A stretch of DNA of 64,000 nucleotides, taken from contig CM060732.1 of the NCBI GenBank assembly GCA_030704615.1, forward strand, positions 59,129,053 to 59,193,052, read 5' to 3'. Numbering within the stretch: the stretch's first letter is position 1; every line of letters starts with the position of its first letter. Under the pieces are notes generated by a model. It did no database searches and had not been told where the DNA came from. It saw nothing but the letters and a program-made list of their open reading frames with translations. The stretch is from Takakia lepidozioides. Lineage: Eukaryota > Streptophyta > Takakiopsida > Takakiales > Takakiaceae. The position numbers and the translations under genes are program-made. Of the stretch, positions 1-10,275 are shown one piece after another.

Positions 1-614
1 TGTTCCACTCTCCGTTTCGTCTCCTCCTCCCCTGACCAAGTCGCGCTCCTCAAGAAGTAATCCTGTGAAGTGATCCCCTTCCTGTTGCCGCCCTGCCTAA
101 TCTACCCGCAAGCTGTTATAACCACCTAACTAACTAACCGTCACCCCTGAAGTAACACGTTCCTTCTGCAAATGTCGTTCCCACACAGTCGTTCCCTGTC
201 AATGATAACCGTTCCCCATGTATGCCGTGATAGGCTGTGTCAAGCTGTGACTGGCTGTGTAAAGCTGTGTTGGGCTGTGACTGGCTGTGCAAAGCTATGT
301 CGGGCTGTGTCAGACTGTGACAGGCTGTGACTGGCTGTGCGAAGCTGTGTCGGGCTGTGTCAGACTGTGACGGGCTGTGACTGGCTGTGCGAAGCTGTGT
401 CGGGCTGTGTCAGACTGTGACGGGCTGTGACTGGCTGTGCGAAGCTGTGTCTGGCTGTGTCGGGCTGTGTGGGCTGTCTACCCCCCCTAAAGCCTGCGCT
501 TGCCACCCCTAAGGCTCCTGTTGGTCTCAGTCTACCATCCGTAAGTCTGCGCAAAAATTAAGGGTACCCCACAGAACCCGTAAAAGCGTCTAAGTCCCAA
601 GCAGCCCTCTAACA
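1..614 (-). mobile_element. Element E: 3' LTR (partial at window edge)
   Basis: This is the LTR of a Ty3-type element whose coding strand is minus. Its inner end is the TGTTAGAG-type terminus (read on minus from 614), shared with the LTRs at 23801, 36056, 45821 and 54556. Inside it is a run of CACAGCC-type units, and a block near 560-600 (GGGTACC, TTAATTTTTG) matches the other LTRs. The left end cannot be placed because the window starts here. It is clearly diverged from the LTRs of elements A and B, so E is an older or separate lineage of the same family. Confidence 0.75.
230..478 (-). repeat. CACAGCC-type 10-bp array in LTR of E
   Basis: About 25 imperfect units of roughly 9-10 bp read GGCTGTGWCN on plus (CACAGCC on minus). 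The same motif and spacing recur in every LTR of this family and again at the 3' end of pol in elements A and B. Open frames across it rich in His, Ser and Gln follow from the repeat length and are not evidence of a gene. Confidence 0.85.
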
Positions 615-632
615 TTACCCCTCCCCCTCTCA
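615..632 (-). promoter_or_regulatory. Polypurine tract of element E
   Basis: On minus, a purine run (GAGAGGGGGAGGGG) sits just before the LTR terminus, as expected for the plus-strand primer of an LTR element. The same tract lies next to the 3' LTRs of elements A (36040-36055) and B (45822-45838). Confidence 0.7.
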
Positions 633-709
633 AAAAGCCGTGTCCTCACGGTTTACTGTTTAGGATTAGCAAACCTTTGTGAGCGAGCACCCTTCTGACG
701 GCGAGAGTC

Positions 710-2178
710 TCATAAAGGACTCCGTATGCGAGCTCGAGCCCTGTCACTGGCTGATGGAGGCGATTGAGCACTACCTGGAAATGTCTGACCCTCCTGTGGT
801 TGATAACGAGGTAACCTCTCAGGCATAGGAGATCCCCGTCTTTTCTTCTCTGCCATCTGGAGTGCATAGTCCTCTGCCATGTCAAAAGAGTCCCCTGAAG
901 AACCAGTAGTATCAGAATCATCGTCCCACCTTAGGTGTTTCAACGGCCGAACTTTAAGTGGCCTCTCCGGAATCCTGCGTGGCATACAATGTTGTCCCAC
1001 CATGTCGGGAAGCTTAAACTGTACTACTTGCTGTAAGCGCGTGCAAGCAAAATGAGTGAACGCCCTGAACTCCTTAGCCGTATAGGTAAGAGGTGTGCCA
1101 ATGACTTTGGAACAGTGTAAGTTTTTCCAGGCCTCATGTCCCTTATAGAAAATATCATCAAGGCCCAATTTCTCTATTGCCAAGTTGTTCCAAGCCAAAT
1201 TAAACCATGAACGAAGTTGTGAATCCTTCTGCATCATAACTTTCGCATCATACAGGTACATATGAGGTGGCACTGAAGGTAAGACCCAATGATCCCCACT
1301 GGAATAACTCAGAAATCGTGATTGCATCTTCTGCTGCTCAATGTGATACCGTGCCAGGAAACAAGCAGCATAGTATAATCCACATCCCATGACAATACTA
1401 GATACCTCTTTGGTCTTGGTATAGATGTACCCATGTACAACCTGGAAGGCAATTAATTCCTTCAGCATGGTGCCTGCCTCAGACCAGTACCTTGCAAAGT
1501 GATGATCCTCAATAGGTCGATTGTTCGGAAGAACTTTAGTCCGAGTTGCCACTGGCAACCAATGCGCATGATCTGATAGTAATGTGCCAATGACTGTGGA
1601 GGACTAAATTCCTTCTAAGCCAAATCCAGCACAATGGGAATTTGATTGAAGGGCATAATCATAGCCCGACTGTACTCCCGTGCAGCAGGAGTCCTAGGTG
1701 GGTTAAAAGCAGCATCCCCCCAAACCTCAGGCTGTGGCTTTGCCATAGTAGCAACAGGGTCAGCCACCTGCACATGCACCTGCTGTGGGGGCTGTGATAT
1801 TGCCACCACCGGCCTTCTACCACGGGTAACTCCTGCACTTCCTGTGAAGAAGACTGAAAAATCAAAGTTTTGGCATGCAAATAAGTAGCCACCAGCTGCT
1901 CCTCAAGAATAAAGACTCTCTTGTCAATATTTGAACTCAGATTATCCACTTGAGTCTGCAGGCCTTCCACATCATCCTGTAACTCCGCTATCCTACTATA
2001 GACATTGTCTATAGTAGTTGTGGCAATGTTCTGCACCTGGAATCTGAGATCATTCATCTCTCCCTGGGTGAGCTTCCTTGGTGCTTTGCCTTCTACCGGC
2101 CCTTGTGCTAACCATACTTGTATAAGGTGATTATCCACCAAGTCCTGTGTGGCACCCCTGAGAGTCTGCTCCTCCCTG
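710..2178 (-). pseudogene. Element E ORF3 remnant (C-terminal half)
   Basis: This is a relative of the C-terminal half of the ORF3 protein of element A (32616-36017). Shared blocks include VDNHL, PRKLTQ, IDNVYSRIAEL, AREYSRAMIMPFNQIP, PNNRPIEDHHFA, SSGDHWV and LPDMVGQHCMP. It is broken: the frame changes near 1810, a TAG at 1615-1617 replaces a Trp codon of A, and a 1-bp loss near 1555 shifts the frame again before 1558-710. Similarity stops near 2178, so gag, pol and the N-terminal half of ORF3 are missing. Differences from A include many synonymous ones, which suggests the protein was under selection before E decayed. The function is unknown. Confidence 0.8.
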
Positions 2179-2179
2179 A

Positions 2180-2955
2180 GTCGAGGTTTACTATTTCATG
2201 AGCCCATGAGCGTGCATCCACGGAATTAGAAATAATCTGCCGTTAGTGACGGTAATAGGGCATATATCCACGGTAATAGGCACTGTTTCTGAACTCCGGG
2301 GACGCGGCTAGGCCTATTGCGGCGCCGTTATTCACATTTAGGGTTTGGAAAAAGAATTAAAAATGGTAGGAGATGGGTTAATCACGGTGCCGTAATACCA
2401 GCTTCATGCTTCTCGAAAAATTTCTTGGTAGTGATGACTTGAGACCGGCCTATTGCTGCGACGTTTTTTTGTTTGTGGTCACCCAAAATTATAGAATAAA
2501 GTCTGACATTGGCTTATTGCAACACTATTATATCATTTGTAAAGGTCTTGTTGTTCCCAACACCTTATACTAGCCTATTGTTGTGTCATTTTTCTGTCAA
2601 AGATAAGAGGTCCCATCACATAATATAGTTGAATTGGCTTTTTTTAAGACTAAATAAATCCCACACTGACTGAAGAGAGGTTAGGAAATTGCCATTCACT
2701 CTCCACCTAAGCTTGCAAAGTGTCCTCCTCATCGCCGTCACTTTCAGACGTGGACATAGCGATAAACTTGAGTACTTTGGCCTTGACAATTCTTGTATTG
2801 GGCCTCCCTCAATTGTATTCTCTCATTTCTTGAAGCCAGTAATTGCTCTACCCGATTAGGCCTCTCCGCCCTCCTAATGGATCTCTAGCAGCTGTGTGCT
2901 TGGTGTAACTATTGGCTGTCTTCCTCTCATTGTCTCTAAAGATTTACAGCAAAGG
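2180..2955. other. Stretch without recognised gene
   Basis: After the truncated end of element E there is AT-rich sequence with short open frames only. I see no conserved domain, RNA gene or clear repeat. Confidence 0.5.
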
Positions 2956-2959
2956 GAGG

Positions 2960-3560
2960 GAGTCCTCTATTTCATAGGGTATTTACGCTGGAATTTATCC
3001 AGCACATGTACATCAGCTAACAGTAGCGTAGGTTTCTGGTTCTCCTGGCGTGTAGGTATTCAGCTAATAGCTGGTGCTCCAAAGCAAGGAGTAATCTGGA
3101 GAGCGATCGAGGCTCACCGAAGTAGACATGGTGAGTCAGCCTGCACTTAATTGCAGACTAAGCTGCAGCTGCATTTCTTGACATGTATGCCTCATCAAGT
3201 GGCTGTCTCACTTAGAAATGAGGTTCATGGAAACTGACGAGGAGGCATAGTTTATGGTTAATGTGAGATGGTGCAGTCTATTGCCTGCAGTTGTAATAGA
3301 GTGGGTGTCTGGATGATTATCTTCTATGTGACAGTCTTATATACGCTGGAACTTATATTGGAATTTATCCAGTACATGTACACACCAGCTGACAGTAGCG
3401 TAGCTTTCTGGTTCTCGTGGTGTGTAGGTATTCAACAAGTACTAGTTGCTGCCCAGAGAAAGTGGTGGGGATTTTCAGTGAATGTGACTGTCAGTAGGTC
3501 CAATATTTTGCTTGAAGACTAAGCTGCAGCTGCGTTTTTTGACATGTACACCTTATACTT
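2960..3560 (+). repeat. Diverged direct duplication, unit about 360 bp
   Basis: Sequence at about 2985-3200 recurs at about 3355-3560. Shared blocks are GAATTTATCCAG, ACATGTACA, CAGTAGCGTAG, TTTCTGGTTCTC, GTGTAGGTATTCA and GACTAAGCTGCAGCTGC. The copies differ by substitutions and small indels, so this is an old local duplication. No coding function is apparent. Confidence 0.7.
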
Positions 3561-3847
3561 GTTTTGGTAGTAAGAACCTTGCCAGTCATCCACTGGCTAC
3601 AAAAATGCAACTATTCCTAAGGGTTCTCTAATATAATCAGTTCTTTCATTTCCCATTGCACTTTCTGACCAGATCATATCCTCATGAAGGTTTCACAGGC
3701 TACTAAGGGCAAAGGGATAATGCCGAAGTCACCTCCAAACAATTATCTGCTGTTGAGGGAGGCAAGGATTCGAGCAAACAATGTCAAATTGTAGGAGCTA
3801 GGCTTGCCACCCATTGCAATACCCAGGGCGGCACAGAAGCCACGGAA

Positions 3848-4325
3848 ATTGGCAGCAGCACGAACAGTCCAAACTATTATTCCAGATCACCAAGTTCCTG
3901 CTGTTGAGCCTCATCACCAAGTTCCTGTTGTTGAGCTCCCCACAGGTTGAATTTTTCGTCCTTCTCTCTGGCCAGACTCTTGAGATTTTTGTATTGTTTC
4001 TCAGAATCTTTATCCGTTCAGTAGTTGAGCAATTATCTGCTTTTCTGATTTGGGTTGCTGACTTGATCTGATGGTGCTTTACGTTCCATGTAGTTGGCAT
4101 TTCAAAATCGGTAGCAGCACCAACAGTCCAAACTATTATTCCAGATCACCAAGTTCCTGCAGTTGAGCCACATCACCAAGTTCTTGTTGTTGAGCTCGGG
4201 CCCACAGGTTGAATTTTTTCGAACGTCATTCTCTATGGCCAGAGTCTTGAGATTTTTGTAGTGTTTGTTAGACTCTTTATCCGTGCAGTAGTTGAGAAAT
4301 CATCTGCTTTTTAGATTTGAGAACC
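3848..4325 (+). repeat. Direct duplication, unit about 260 bp
   Basis: Sequence at 3848-4065 recurs at 4109-4325. Shared blocks are AACAGTCCAAACTATTATTC, ATCACCAAGTTCCTGC, CACAGGTTGAATTTTT, CTTGAGATTTTTGTA and TCTTTATCCGT. Each copy also repeats an ATCACCAAGTTC motif internally. It lies just upstream of the SAM-like gene model, so it may be its promoter region or older repeat DNA. Confidence 0.7.
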
Positions 4326-4464
4326 GGGAAGCTTACTCTATCCTATTTTGGCTTTTCTCATTATCCCTTTAAGCAATTTTAGCATCTTTGGTTACCAAAG
4401 TATTTTCCTGTCAAATTCTGCTGGAGCTCAAGCAGTTTTTCATTTTGATACTACAGCTCCTACC

Positions 4465-5447
4465 ATGAGTATTAGAAAGTCACATGCGCCAGCAGCACTG
4501 GTAGTGTCAAGCTCTCGAGGCCTGGCTATGGAGGCTAATTGTAAAATGGAGGTTGCTAGCTGGGGAGCTCAGAAGTTAGCTGAACACATCTGCTCACTAC
4601 TGAGCACCAATGACTACTACGAAAGGCTGATTGAGGAGGATATGAGTGGTGCTGATTTCCTTGAGGTCAACGCTGAGGAGCTTCTGTCACTCGACATTAA
4701 AATCATTCGGCATCGCAAGGTGCTCCTATCGTGGACTCTTGATCCAACAGATGAGCTGGATCCATCAGGTATGAGCCATGGCCCTGTTGGGGTCCAATTG
4801 CGGTGCTCTGCTTTTGTTTCTGTGAATTTGAGGTTCAGATCAAGTCATGTGTACATACAGCCTCGTGGGCAATCCCTGCAACCCAAGTCTGCCTCCCTTG
4901 CAGCAAGAGATGTGGGCTCAATAGTGGCAAACTTGGCTGTAGCGCGGAGAGGACAAGACTTCCCTACATTGCATGCGGCCCTCCCTCCTCCTCCAGCCCC
5001 ATCCCAACAGCAACAGAAGGAGTTACAGCAAAAGCAAAAACAGCAAGAGCTCAAAAAACAGCAACAACCGCTGCGGCAGCTCTCCGTGCAACACTTGCCA
5101 TTCAAGCCTGAAGCAACCTTGCAATCCTAGTATGGAGGTTGGTGTTTGTATCTGTGCCATTGTTTTAAATACACTCTTCCCAACCACATTTCTAAGTTTA
5201 ATCTGTGCATGTTAATGGGATAGATTTATTTTTGGTTGATGTTACAGCCTGTTCTTCCAGCCCCATCCCAACAGCAGATGCAACAAATTGGTTGGCCTGG
5301 CTGTGCAGATGCAACGAATGATCCCAAGCCTGTGGAGGGAATTGACCCTGGCCCATCCTATGAGAGGATCTTCAAGAAGAAGAGAAATTCAAGTCAGGGG
5401 GAGGGGGACCGCCATTCACCATATGGAAGAGACTATGTGAGGCTGTA
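4465..5447 (+). CDS. SAM-like domain protein, probable multi-exon gene or fragment
   Basis: From the ATG at 4465 the frame encodes about 100 residues with a sterile-alpha-motif-like stretch at about 33-92. It begins at a Trp (SWGAQKLAEHI), has an acidic middle (EEDMSGADFLEVNAEELLSL) and ends RHRKVLLSW, like the usual SAM pattern of five helices with a basic last helix. SAM domains normally mediate protein or RNA contacts. A good 5' splice site (CAG|GTATGAG) lies at 4769 and a CT-rich 3' splice site ends at 4996. Joining them keeps frame and continues into a Gln-rich tail ending at 5130. A second acceptor-like TTACAG ends at 5247, before a frame that runs to 5447 and starts with nearly the same Pro-Ala-Pro-Ser-Gln-Gln motif, so a tail exon may be duplicated. 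The frame is also open without splicing. Exon structure is my inference, and the gene could be a fragment. Confidence 0.5.
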
Positions 5448-5735
5448 GTGTCTTGTGGCCAAACCATATATGCCACTGTCTAACTGAATTGGCTTGTTTG
5501 TTTTTGGGCTTACAACCCCATGTAGTCTAAAGAGACCCTGAATTATTGTCTGCTATATATGTTAAGTTACAATCCGTCTTGTTTTTGTCAAAGTGAGGGA
5601 ATCTTTTTAAAATGATGACTGGAGCTCATGCAGAAACCAGTGACATTTGCCATTTCTAAGAGTTTCAATCTTGACAAGTTTGCTGGGTTCTCAATTTTAT
5701 CTGATCTGACCTGCAGGTTCCTTGCCTTGTAAAGA
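5448..5735. other. Spacer between SAM-like gene and LINE
   Basis: This may hold the 3' UTR of the preceding gene model. I see no further feature. Confidence 0.4.
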
Positions 5736-6117
5736 GAGAACATGCCATAGATCTGTTTGGAAAGGGGTCAGGACTACTGCCCAAAGATGAGAGACCAACT
5801 AGAGATCAACCATATACACTTGAAGAATGGAATATATAGAAGGAAATGAAATACCTAGAAGACCTTGAAAACATTGAAACATTGAAACATTGAAAACATT
5901 TCAGCAATAAATTTCAAAATTGCATCACTCTAATGTATGTAAACGTCCCAGCAAACATCCTACCATTGAAAACATCCCACCATTGAATAATGTAAAACAT
6001 TTCAGCATTGCATAATTTGAAATTTCCTAGTAGTGCATAGGCTGTAATATTACATACAATTAAGGCATCAAAATTGCCACATTAATTAAGGGGCCCTAGC
6101 TTCATGTTGAGTTATAA

Positions 6118-6627
6118 GGGACTGTGCCATTTGGCAGTGATTACCATGTCAAGGGGAGCACATCCAACAACAGTCCTCACTCTCTGGAGGAGACAGTCTC
6201 GGCTACCTTGCGAGAGGAACAGCAACGGGCTTTCAAAGCCCTTAACATCAGGGTCACTGGGAAGCTAGGGGGCCTTGCTGAGGGGGACCCTCTTGACGCT
6301 GCCACCAGCCTTATTCAGCAAAACCTTGCTCTCCCACGGGGCGCGAGTGGCATTGAAAGGGCTTGGCGTGCATGATCTTCAGAGCACAAAGTCCTCTTCA
6401 TTAGATTCAAGGACAAGGGTGCTCGGGATAGAGTCCTCAGGCAGAGGCCTCAATTGAGAGGTCAGGGTATGTATCTCAACGATGACTTGACCCCTTTGCA
6501 ATACAACGCCATGCGGGCGCAACTCTTGCAGGTTAAGCAAGCTCGAGCTCAAGGGCACTATGCCGTGTACCGAGATGGGAGGGTAATTGTCCGGGAGCAC
6601 GAACGTCGCCCCTCTAGCTCTAAATAG
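6118..6627 (+). pseudogene. LINE ORF1 (RRM/CTD-type RNA-binding protein), one internal TGA
   Basis: ORF1 proteins of L1-like elements bind the element RNA. This frame opens after a TAA at 6115-6117 without an ATG. An RRM-like stretch (KALNIRVTG, then DPLDAATSLIQQNL) is followed, beyond a TGA at 6373-6375, by the usual C-terminal part (VLFIRFKDKGARDRVL, MYLNDDLTPLQ, YAVYRDGRVIV). The frame ends at TAG 6625-6627. The TGA could come from CGA by one C-to-T change. Copy 2 carries both stops at the same places (63340 and 63592). The N-terminus may therefore start at a non-ATG codon or be missing in the copied master. Confidence 0.7.
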
Positions 6628-9600
6628 GGGTTGGGGCACCATGAGACCAACGCACGCTCACATCTACACATTGGCTCATGGAACTGTAATGGCTCGTTGT
6701 GGAGCCACCCTCAAGGGCTTCTAGATATTCTTTCCAAGTGTGATGTTCTTTTTCTTTTGGAAACTCATGCGTATGAAGGAAATGACCCCCCTTTTATTCT
6801 CGGGTATAGCTTTCAGTCAGTGATTCGTCCACGTACAGGTCTCAAAGGATCTGGAGGTGTGGCTTGTTACTTTGCTGACTGGCTTCTCCCACTTATCTCC
6901 TTCCCATACAAAGACCCACTGGCAAGGTACATTTGGTGTCACATCAAAGGCTACAACATCCTGCTGGCGGGATGTTATTTTGCTCCGGCCGCATCTCCGC
7001 ACAACGGCCTACATATTCGAACAGATTCACCATATGTTCCATTGGAAGACGATATGGCCCGTTTCCGTACCCCACAAACGGACATTTTCTTGGTTGGAGA
7101 TTTCAACGCCCGTACAGGAACACTACAGGCCCCCATCTTCGACCACACAGATCCTCTACACATCCAATGCTCGCATACGGAATTGGAGAGGCAAAGTGCA
7201 GATTCCTCTTGCGAAATCACAAGTTACGGTCACCATCTACTCAAGTTTTGTGAAACTCAGGGGCTGTCCATTTACAATGAAACAACCAACTTCAAATCCT
7301 CCAGCCAGTTCACTTGCCACACGTACAAGGGCCAAAGCGTGGTTGACTATCTCTTGGGGAGCCCCAACAAGCCTGATAGAATAAGCTCCTTTTACATCAC
7401 GAGGTACCCAGATTCTGATCACTCTTGCCTTTCCTTTGCATTTCCTTCCATCTCCCTCCCCGTGAGGATCCCCTCTGCGTCTCTTCCCTTACACCCACGT
7501 ATCCACTTTAATACCCCTTTCTCTCACTTACACGACGCCGAGTATGAAACATACCTAGCGTCAACCCTCCCTTCCATTCTACATCTATCATCTCCTAACG
7601 ACAAGGCTACACATCTTACTCAAGCCCTTTGGGACTCAGCCCTGCGATCCTTTCATGTCACCCTTCCATCTACCTCCTCACCCTTCTCCACTCGTCGTTA
7701 CGCACCATTTTATGATGAGGAATGCAAGACTGCTAGACGTCGCATCAAATTTTTACTACTTGATACCAATTCTTCTCCAGAGTCCACTAATCTTGCTCTT
7801 AAGCACTATAAGTCCCTCATTAGATCCAAAAAGCAAGCCTACACTATCAAGCTGCAATCTTCTTTCCTTGCTAAAATCAGATTTTCTCCTCGATCTTTTT
7901 GGTCCCTCCTTAAACCTCATAGAGATCCCCCCCCAATCACTGACATTCATGTCTGGCATGAGTATGCACAGTCTTTGTACCATTCCCCAACCCAAACTCC
8001 TTCTCCTATAACCTCTAAACCCCTTCACTTCTCTCTCTTTACTATAGCCAATGTCAGTAAGGCAATGCAGAAGCTGCAAAATGGCAGAGCGGTGGACATT
8101 TCAGGACTTCAGAGTGAATTCATCAAGCATGCTGCACCTACTTTAGCCCCTTTTATAGCTAACCTCTTCAATGAGGTGGTGCAATGGGGCTTCCCAACAG
8201 AGTGGACAAAGAGCATCATCCACCCACTTTTTAAGAGCGGTGACAGGCTCGCACTGACAAACTATCGTACTATCATGGTGTCCTCATTACTTGCTAAACT
8301 GTTTGGGGCAGTAGTGGCCATGGAACTGGATGATTGGGCTGAGCACTCTCGCATTCGTGCTGAGGGACAGGCTGGTTTCCGTCGAAACCGATCCACTATT
8401 GACCACATCTTCACTCTTCAAGTTATGGTGGAAAGTGCACGCTATGACAAAAGAATGGTCTATGTTTGCTTCGTGGACTTTCACAAAGCCTTTGATTCAG
8501 TTCCTCGGGACCTTCTCTTCCAACGGCTCCATAGAGTGGAAGTCCCTCCAGACATCCTTTGTGCCATCTCTTCTATGTATGAGATTGTCACTGGCATGGT
8601 CAACGTCGCTGGTGAATTCTCAGCCGAGATCCACAGCAACATTGGAGTCAAACAGGGCTGCCCCCTTTCACCTACCCTGTTCGGGATCTACATTGACGGC
8701 TTGGAGAATTACATATCAAAAAACCATGGGGTTGGGGTCCCATTGGATGGGGGACCAACCCAATCAGATCTCCTCTATGCTGATGATGTTGCCCTTTTGG
8801 CACAATCCCCGGTCTTTCTGCAACGCCATCTCAAAATTTTGGAACAGTTCTGCAAAGACTATGGGATGCAGGTCAATCTTAGCAAGACCAAGATCATGGT
8901 CTTCAATGGCCAGGCTGATCGTAGATTCATCTTCAACCAGCAGGAAATTGAGATTGTGAAATCATACCGGTACCTAGGTCTGGTTATCCACTCCCCCAAG
9001 TTTCACTTTGCAGCCACTGCCTTGGACAGGTTGACTAAAGGTAAGGTGGCCTCCGTCCGCCTTCAGGCCAAATGCAAGCAAATACATCTGCGGCATCCCC
9101 CGACCAAAAAGTGGCTGTTTGACACCGTCGTCAGCCCTGCTACCATCTATGGTTGTGAGTTCTGGGCACCTGGTGTCCCTGTCTCCTGGTGGGAAAAGAA
9201 TTTGGAACCATTACAATCATCTTTTCTCCAAGCAATGCTTGGCGCCGGGAGCACAACTCCATCTCAGATCCTAGGTGCAGAGTTCGCATGTGTACCATTG
9301 CAATCCGAGGCCCTCTTCACGCTTACAATCTTTCTCCATAGATTGCAGGCCCTTCCACCCAAAGGGCTAGTGGCTAGGGCCCTCACAACATCTATGAGGC
9401 TCAAAGCTGCAGGTTTCAGGAACTCCTGGTATGCTCGAGTGGACAGTTTATTTCAACGTAACGGACTTTCTAATGCTTTCCTATTACCAATGAACCCAGA
9501 TGAGGTGGACATCACATCCAGACATGACCGCAACATACTCATTCGGAGAGAGCTTATGGAATTACATGTCAAGAGAACTTGGATGCTACCCAATCTCACG

Positions 9601-9996
9601 ACAAAGCTCCACTTCTATCGAGAGACATTCTTGGTGCTCCGCGATGATAGAATCTTGAGACCAAATTACCTTTCAGCACCCTTATCTCCTTCCCTCTTGA
9701 GGGCATTGGGGCGGTTCAGGGTGGGTTCCCACAACCTACGGATAGAGACTGGCAGATGGGAAAACCTGCAACCGGAGGACCGCCTATGTCCAGCTTGCAT
9801 AGGGCGCAGCAAGGAAATTGAAACTGAAGAACACTTCTTCTTCTACTGCCCTCTATACTACGAGATCCGTGGGAGATTCCACTGTTTATTCAGTGGAACC
9901 CAAACTCTCACTGATGTCTTTCACTATGAGGATAAAAAATGCTTGGCAGCCTACCTACACGAGGCCTTCACCCTTAGACAATCGCTAGAACATTAA
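6628..9996 (+). CDS. LINE ORF2: APE endonuclease + reverse transcriptase
   Basis: The protein of about 1,120 residues nicks target DNA and reverse-transcribes the element RNA. The endonuclease comes first: GSWNCNG, LLETH with the catalytic Glu, VGDFNARTG, and the SDH triad in YPDSDHSCL. The RT follows at about residues 490-800: GFRRNRSTIDH, VDFHKAFDSVPR, GVKQGCPLSPTLFGIYIDGL and the catalytic LLYADDVALL. A Cys/His motif (CPAC...EEHFFFYC) lies near the C-terminus. The frame is open throughout, but no ATG precedes the endonuclease motifs. The only nearby ATG (6641) is in another frame, so 6628 is only the base after the ORF1 stop. ORF2 is in the same frame as ORF1, separated by TAG. Readthrough, reinitiation or a non-ATG start are all possible. 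Confidence 0.92.
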   Translation, partial: GLGHHETNARSHLHIGSWNCNGSLWSHPQGLLDILSKCDVLFLLETHAYEGNDPPFILGYSFQSVIRPRTGLKGSGGVACYFADWLLPLISFPYKDPLARYIWCHIKGYNILLAGCYFAPAASPHNGLHIRTDSPYVPLEDDMARFRTPQTDIFLVGDFNARTGTLQAPIFDHTDPLHIQCSHTELERQSADSSCEITSYGHHLLKFCETQGLSIYNETTNFKSSSQFTCHTYKGQSVVDYLLGSPNKPDRISSFYITRYPDSDHSCLSFAFPSISLPVRIPSASLPLHPRIHFNTPFSHLHDAEYETYLASTLPSILHLSSPNDKATHLTQALWDSALRSFHVTLPSTSSPFSTRRYAPFYDEECKTARRRIKFLLLDTNSSPESTNLALKHYKSLIRSKKQAYTIKLQSSFLAKIRFSPRSFWSLLKPHRDPPPITDIHVWHEYAQSLYHSPTQTPSPITSKPLHFSLFTIANVSKAMQKLQNGRAVDISGLQSEFIKHAAPTLAPFIANLFNEVVQWGFPTEWTKSIIHPLFKSGDRLALTNYRTIMVSSLLAKLFGAVVAMELDDWAEHSRIRAEGQAGFRRNRSTIDHIFTLQVMVESARYDKRMVYVCFVDFHKAFDSVPRDLLFQRLHRVEVPPDILCAISSMYEIVTGMVNVAGEFSAEIHSNIGVKQGCPLSPTLFGIYIDGLENYISKNHGVGVPLDGGPTQSDLLYADDVALLAQSPVFLQRHLKILEQFCKDYGMQVNLSKTKIMVFNGQADRRFIFNQQEIEIVKSYRYLGLVIHSPKFHFAATALDRLTKGKVASVRLQAKCKQIHLRHPPTKKWLFDTVVSPATIYGCEFWAPGVPVSWWEKNLEPLQSSFLQAMLGAGSTTPSQILGAEFACVPLQSEALFTLTIFLHRLQALPPKGLVARALTTSMRLKAAGFRNSWYARVDSLFQRNGLSNAFLLPMNPDEVDITSRHDRNILIRRELMELHVKRTWMLPNLTTKLHFYRETFLVLRDDRILRPNYLSAPLSPSLLRALGRFRVGSHNLRIETGRWENLQPEDRLCPACIGRSKEIETEEHFFFYCPLYYEIRGRFHCLFSGTQTLTDVFHYEDKKCLAAYLHEAFTLRQSLEH

Positions 9997-10189
9997 TTGT
10001 GGTTTCTGGATTTGTTCCTCTCTCATGTTTTCTTCCATTTTGTCCCATAAGCTCTACGAGCTTTCCGCGGACGTTATAAAGCACCATTTCATTTCATGTC
10101 AGTGCTAATTGTCAAGGAAGCTGGGTGGTAAAGTATATGGCTTTTGCATTATTTGAATGATTCACATGCCCCTTGTGAATTGTCGCCCA

Positions 10190-10275
10190 GTACTGGTACT
10201 CCGCAAGGAGGATCGAGATGATGAGGACACTGCCCATGTGAAGGAAGTCACTCTCCACTTTCTGCAAGAGGTAAG
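10190..10275 (+). other. Possible exon fragment with strong 5' splice site (copy 1)
   Basis: A frame encoding VLVLRKEDRDDEDTAH and then VTLHFLQE ends at a consensus donor (CAAGAG|GTAAGTAG). The same exon and donor are at 16520-16605 in the second block. I do not recognise the protein. The short open frame and the donor suggest a captured or decayed exon. Confidence 0.3.

Larger units (their letters stand above)
5736..10094 (+). mobile_element. L1-like LINE, copy 1
   Basis: This is a non-LTR retrotransposon with an AT-rich 5' UTR (5736-6117, with CATTGAAA-type short repeats), an ORF1 region, ORF2 with endonuclease and RT, and a short 3' UTR. The 3' UTR contains a perfect small hairpin AAGCTC-TAC-GAGCTT and ends near CACCATTTCATTT without a long poly(A). 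The start at 5736 is set by copy 2 (62703), which is identical from the same base although the upstream flanks differ. Fragments of the same family lie at 15320-15700 and 16960-17164. I could not find a convincing target-site duplication. Confidence 0.9.

Noticed and set aside
230-478. CRISPR-like array
   Set aside because: Units are 9-10 bp without unique spacers and are in LTRs of a eukaryotic retroelement.
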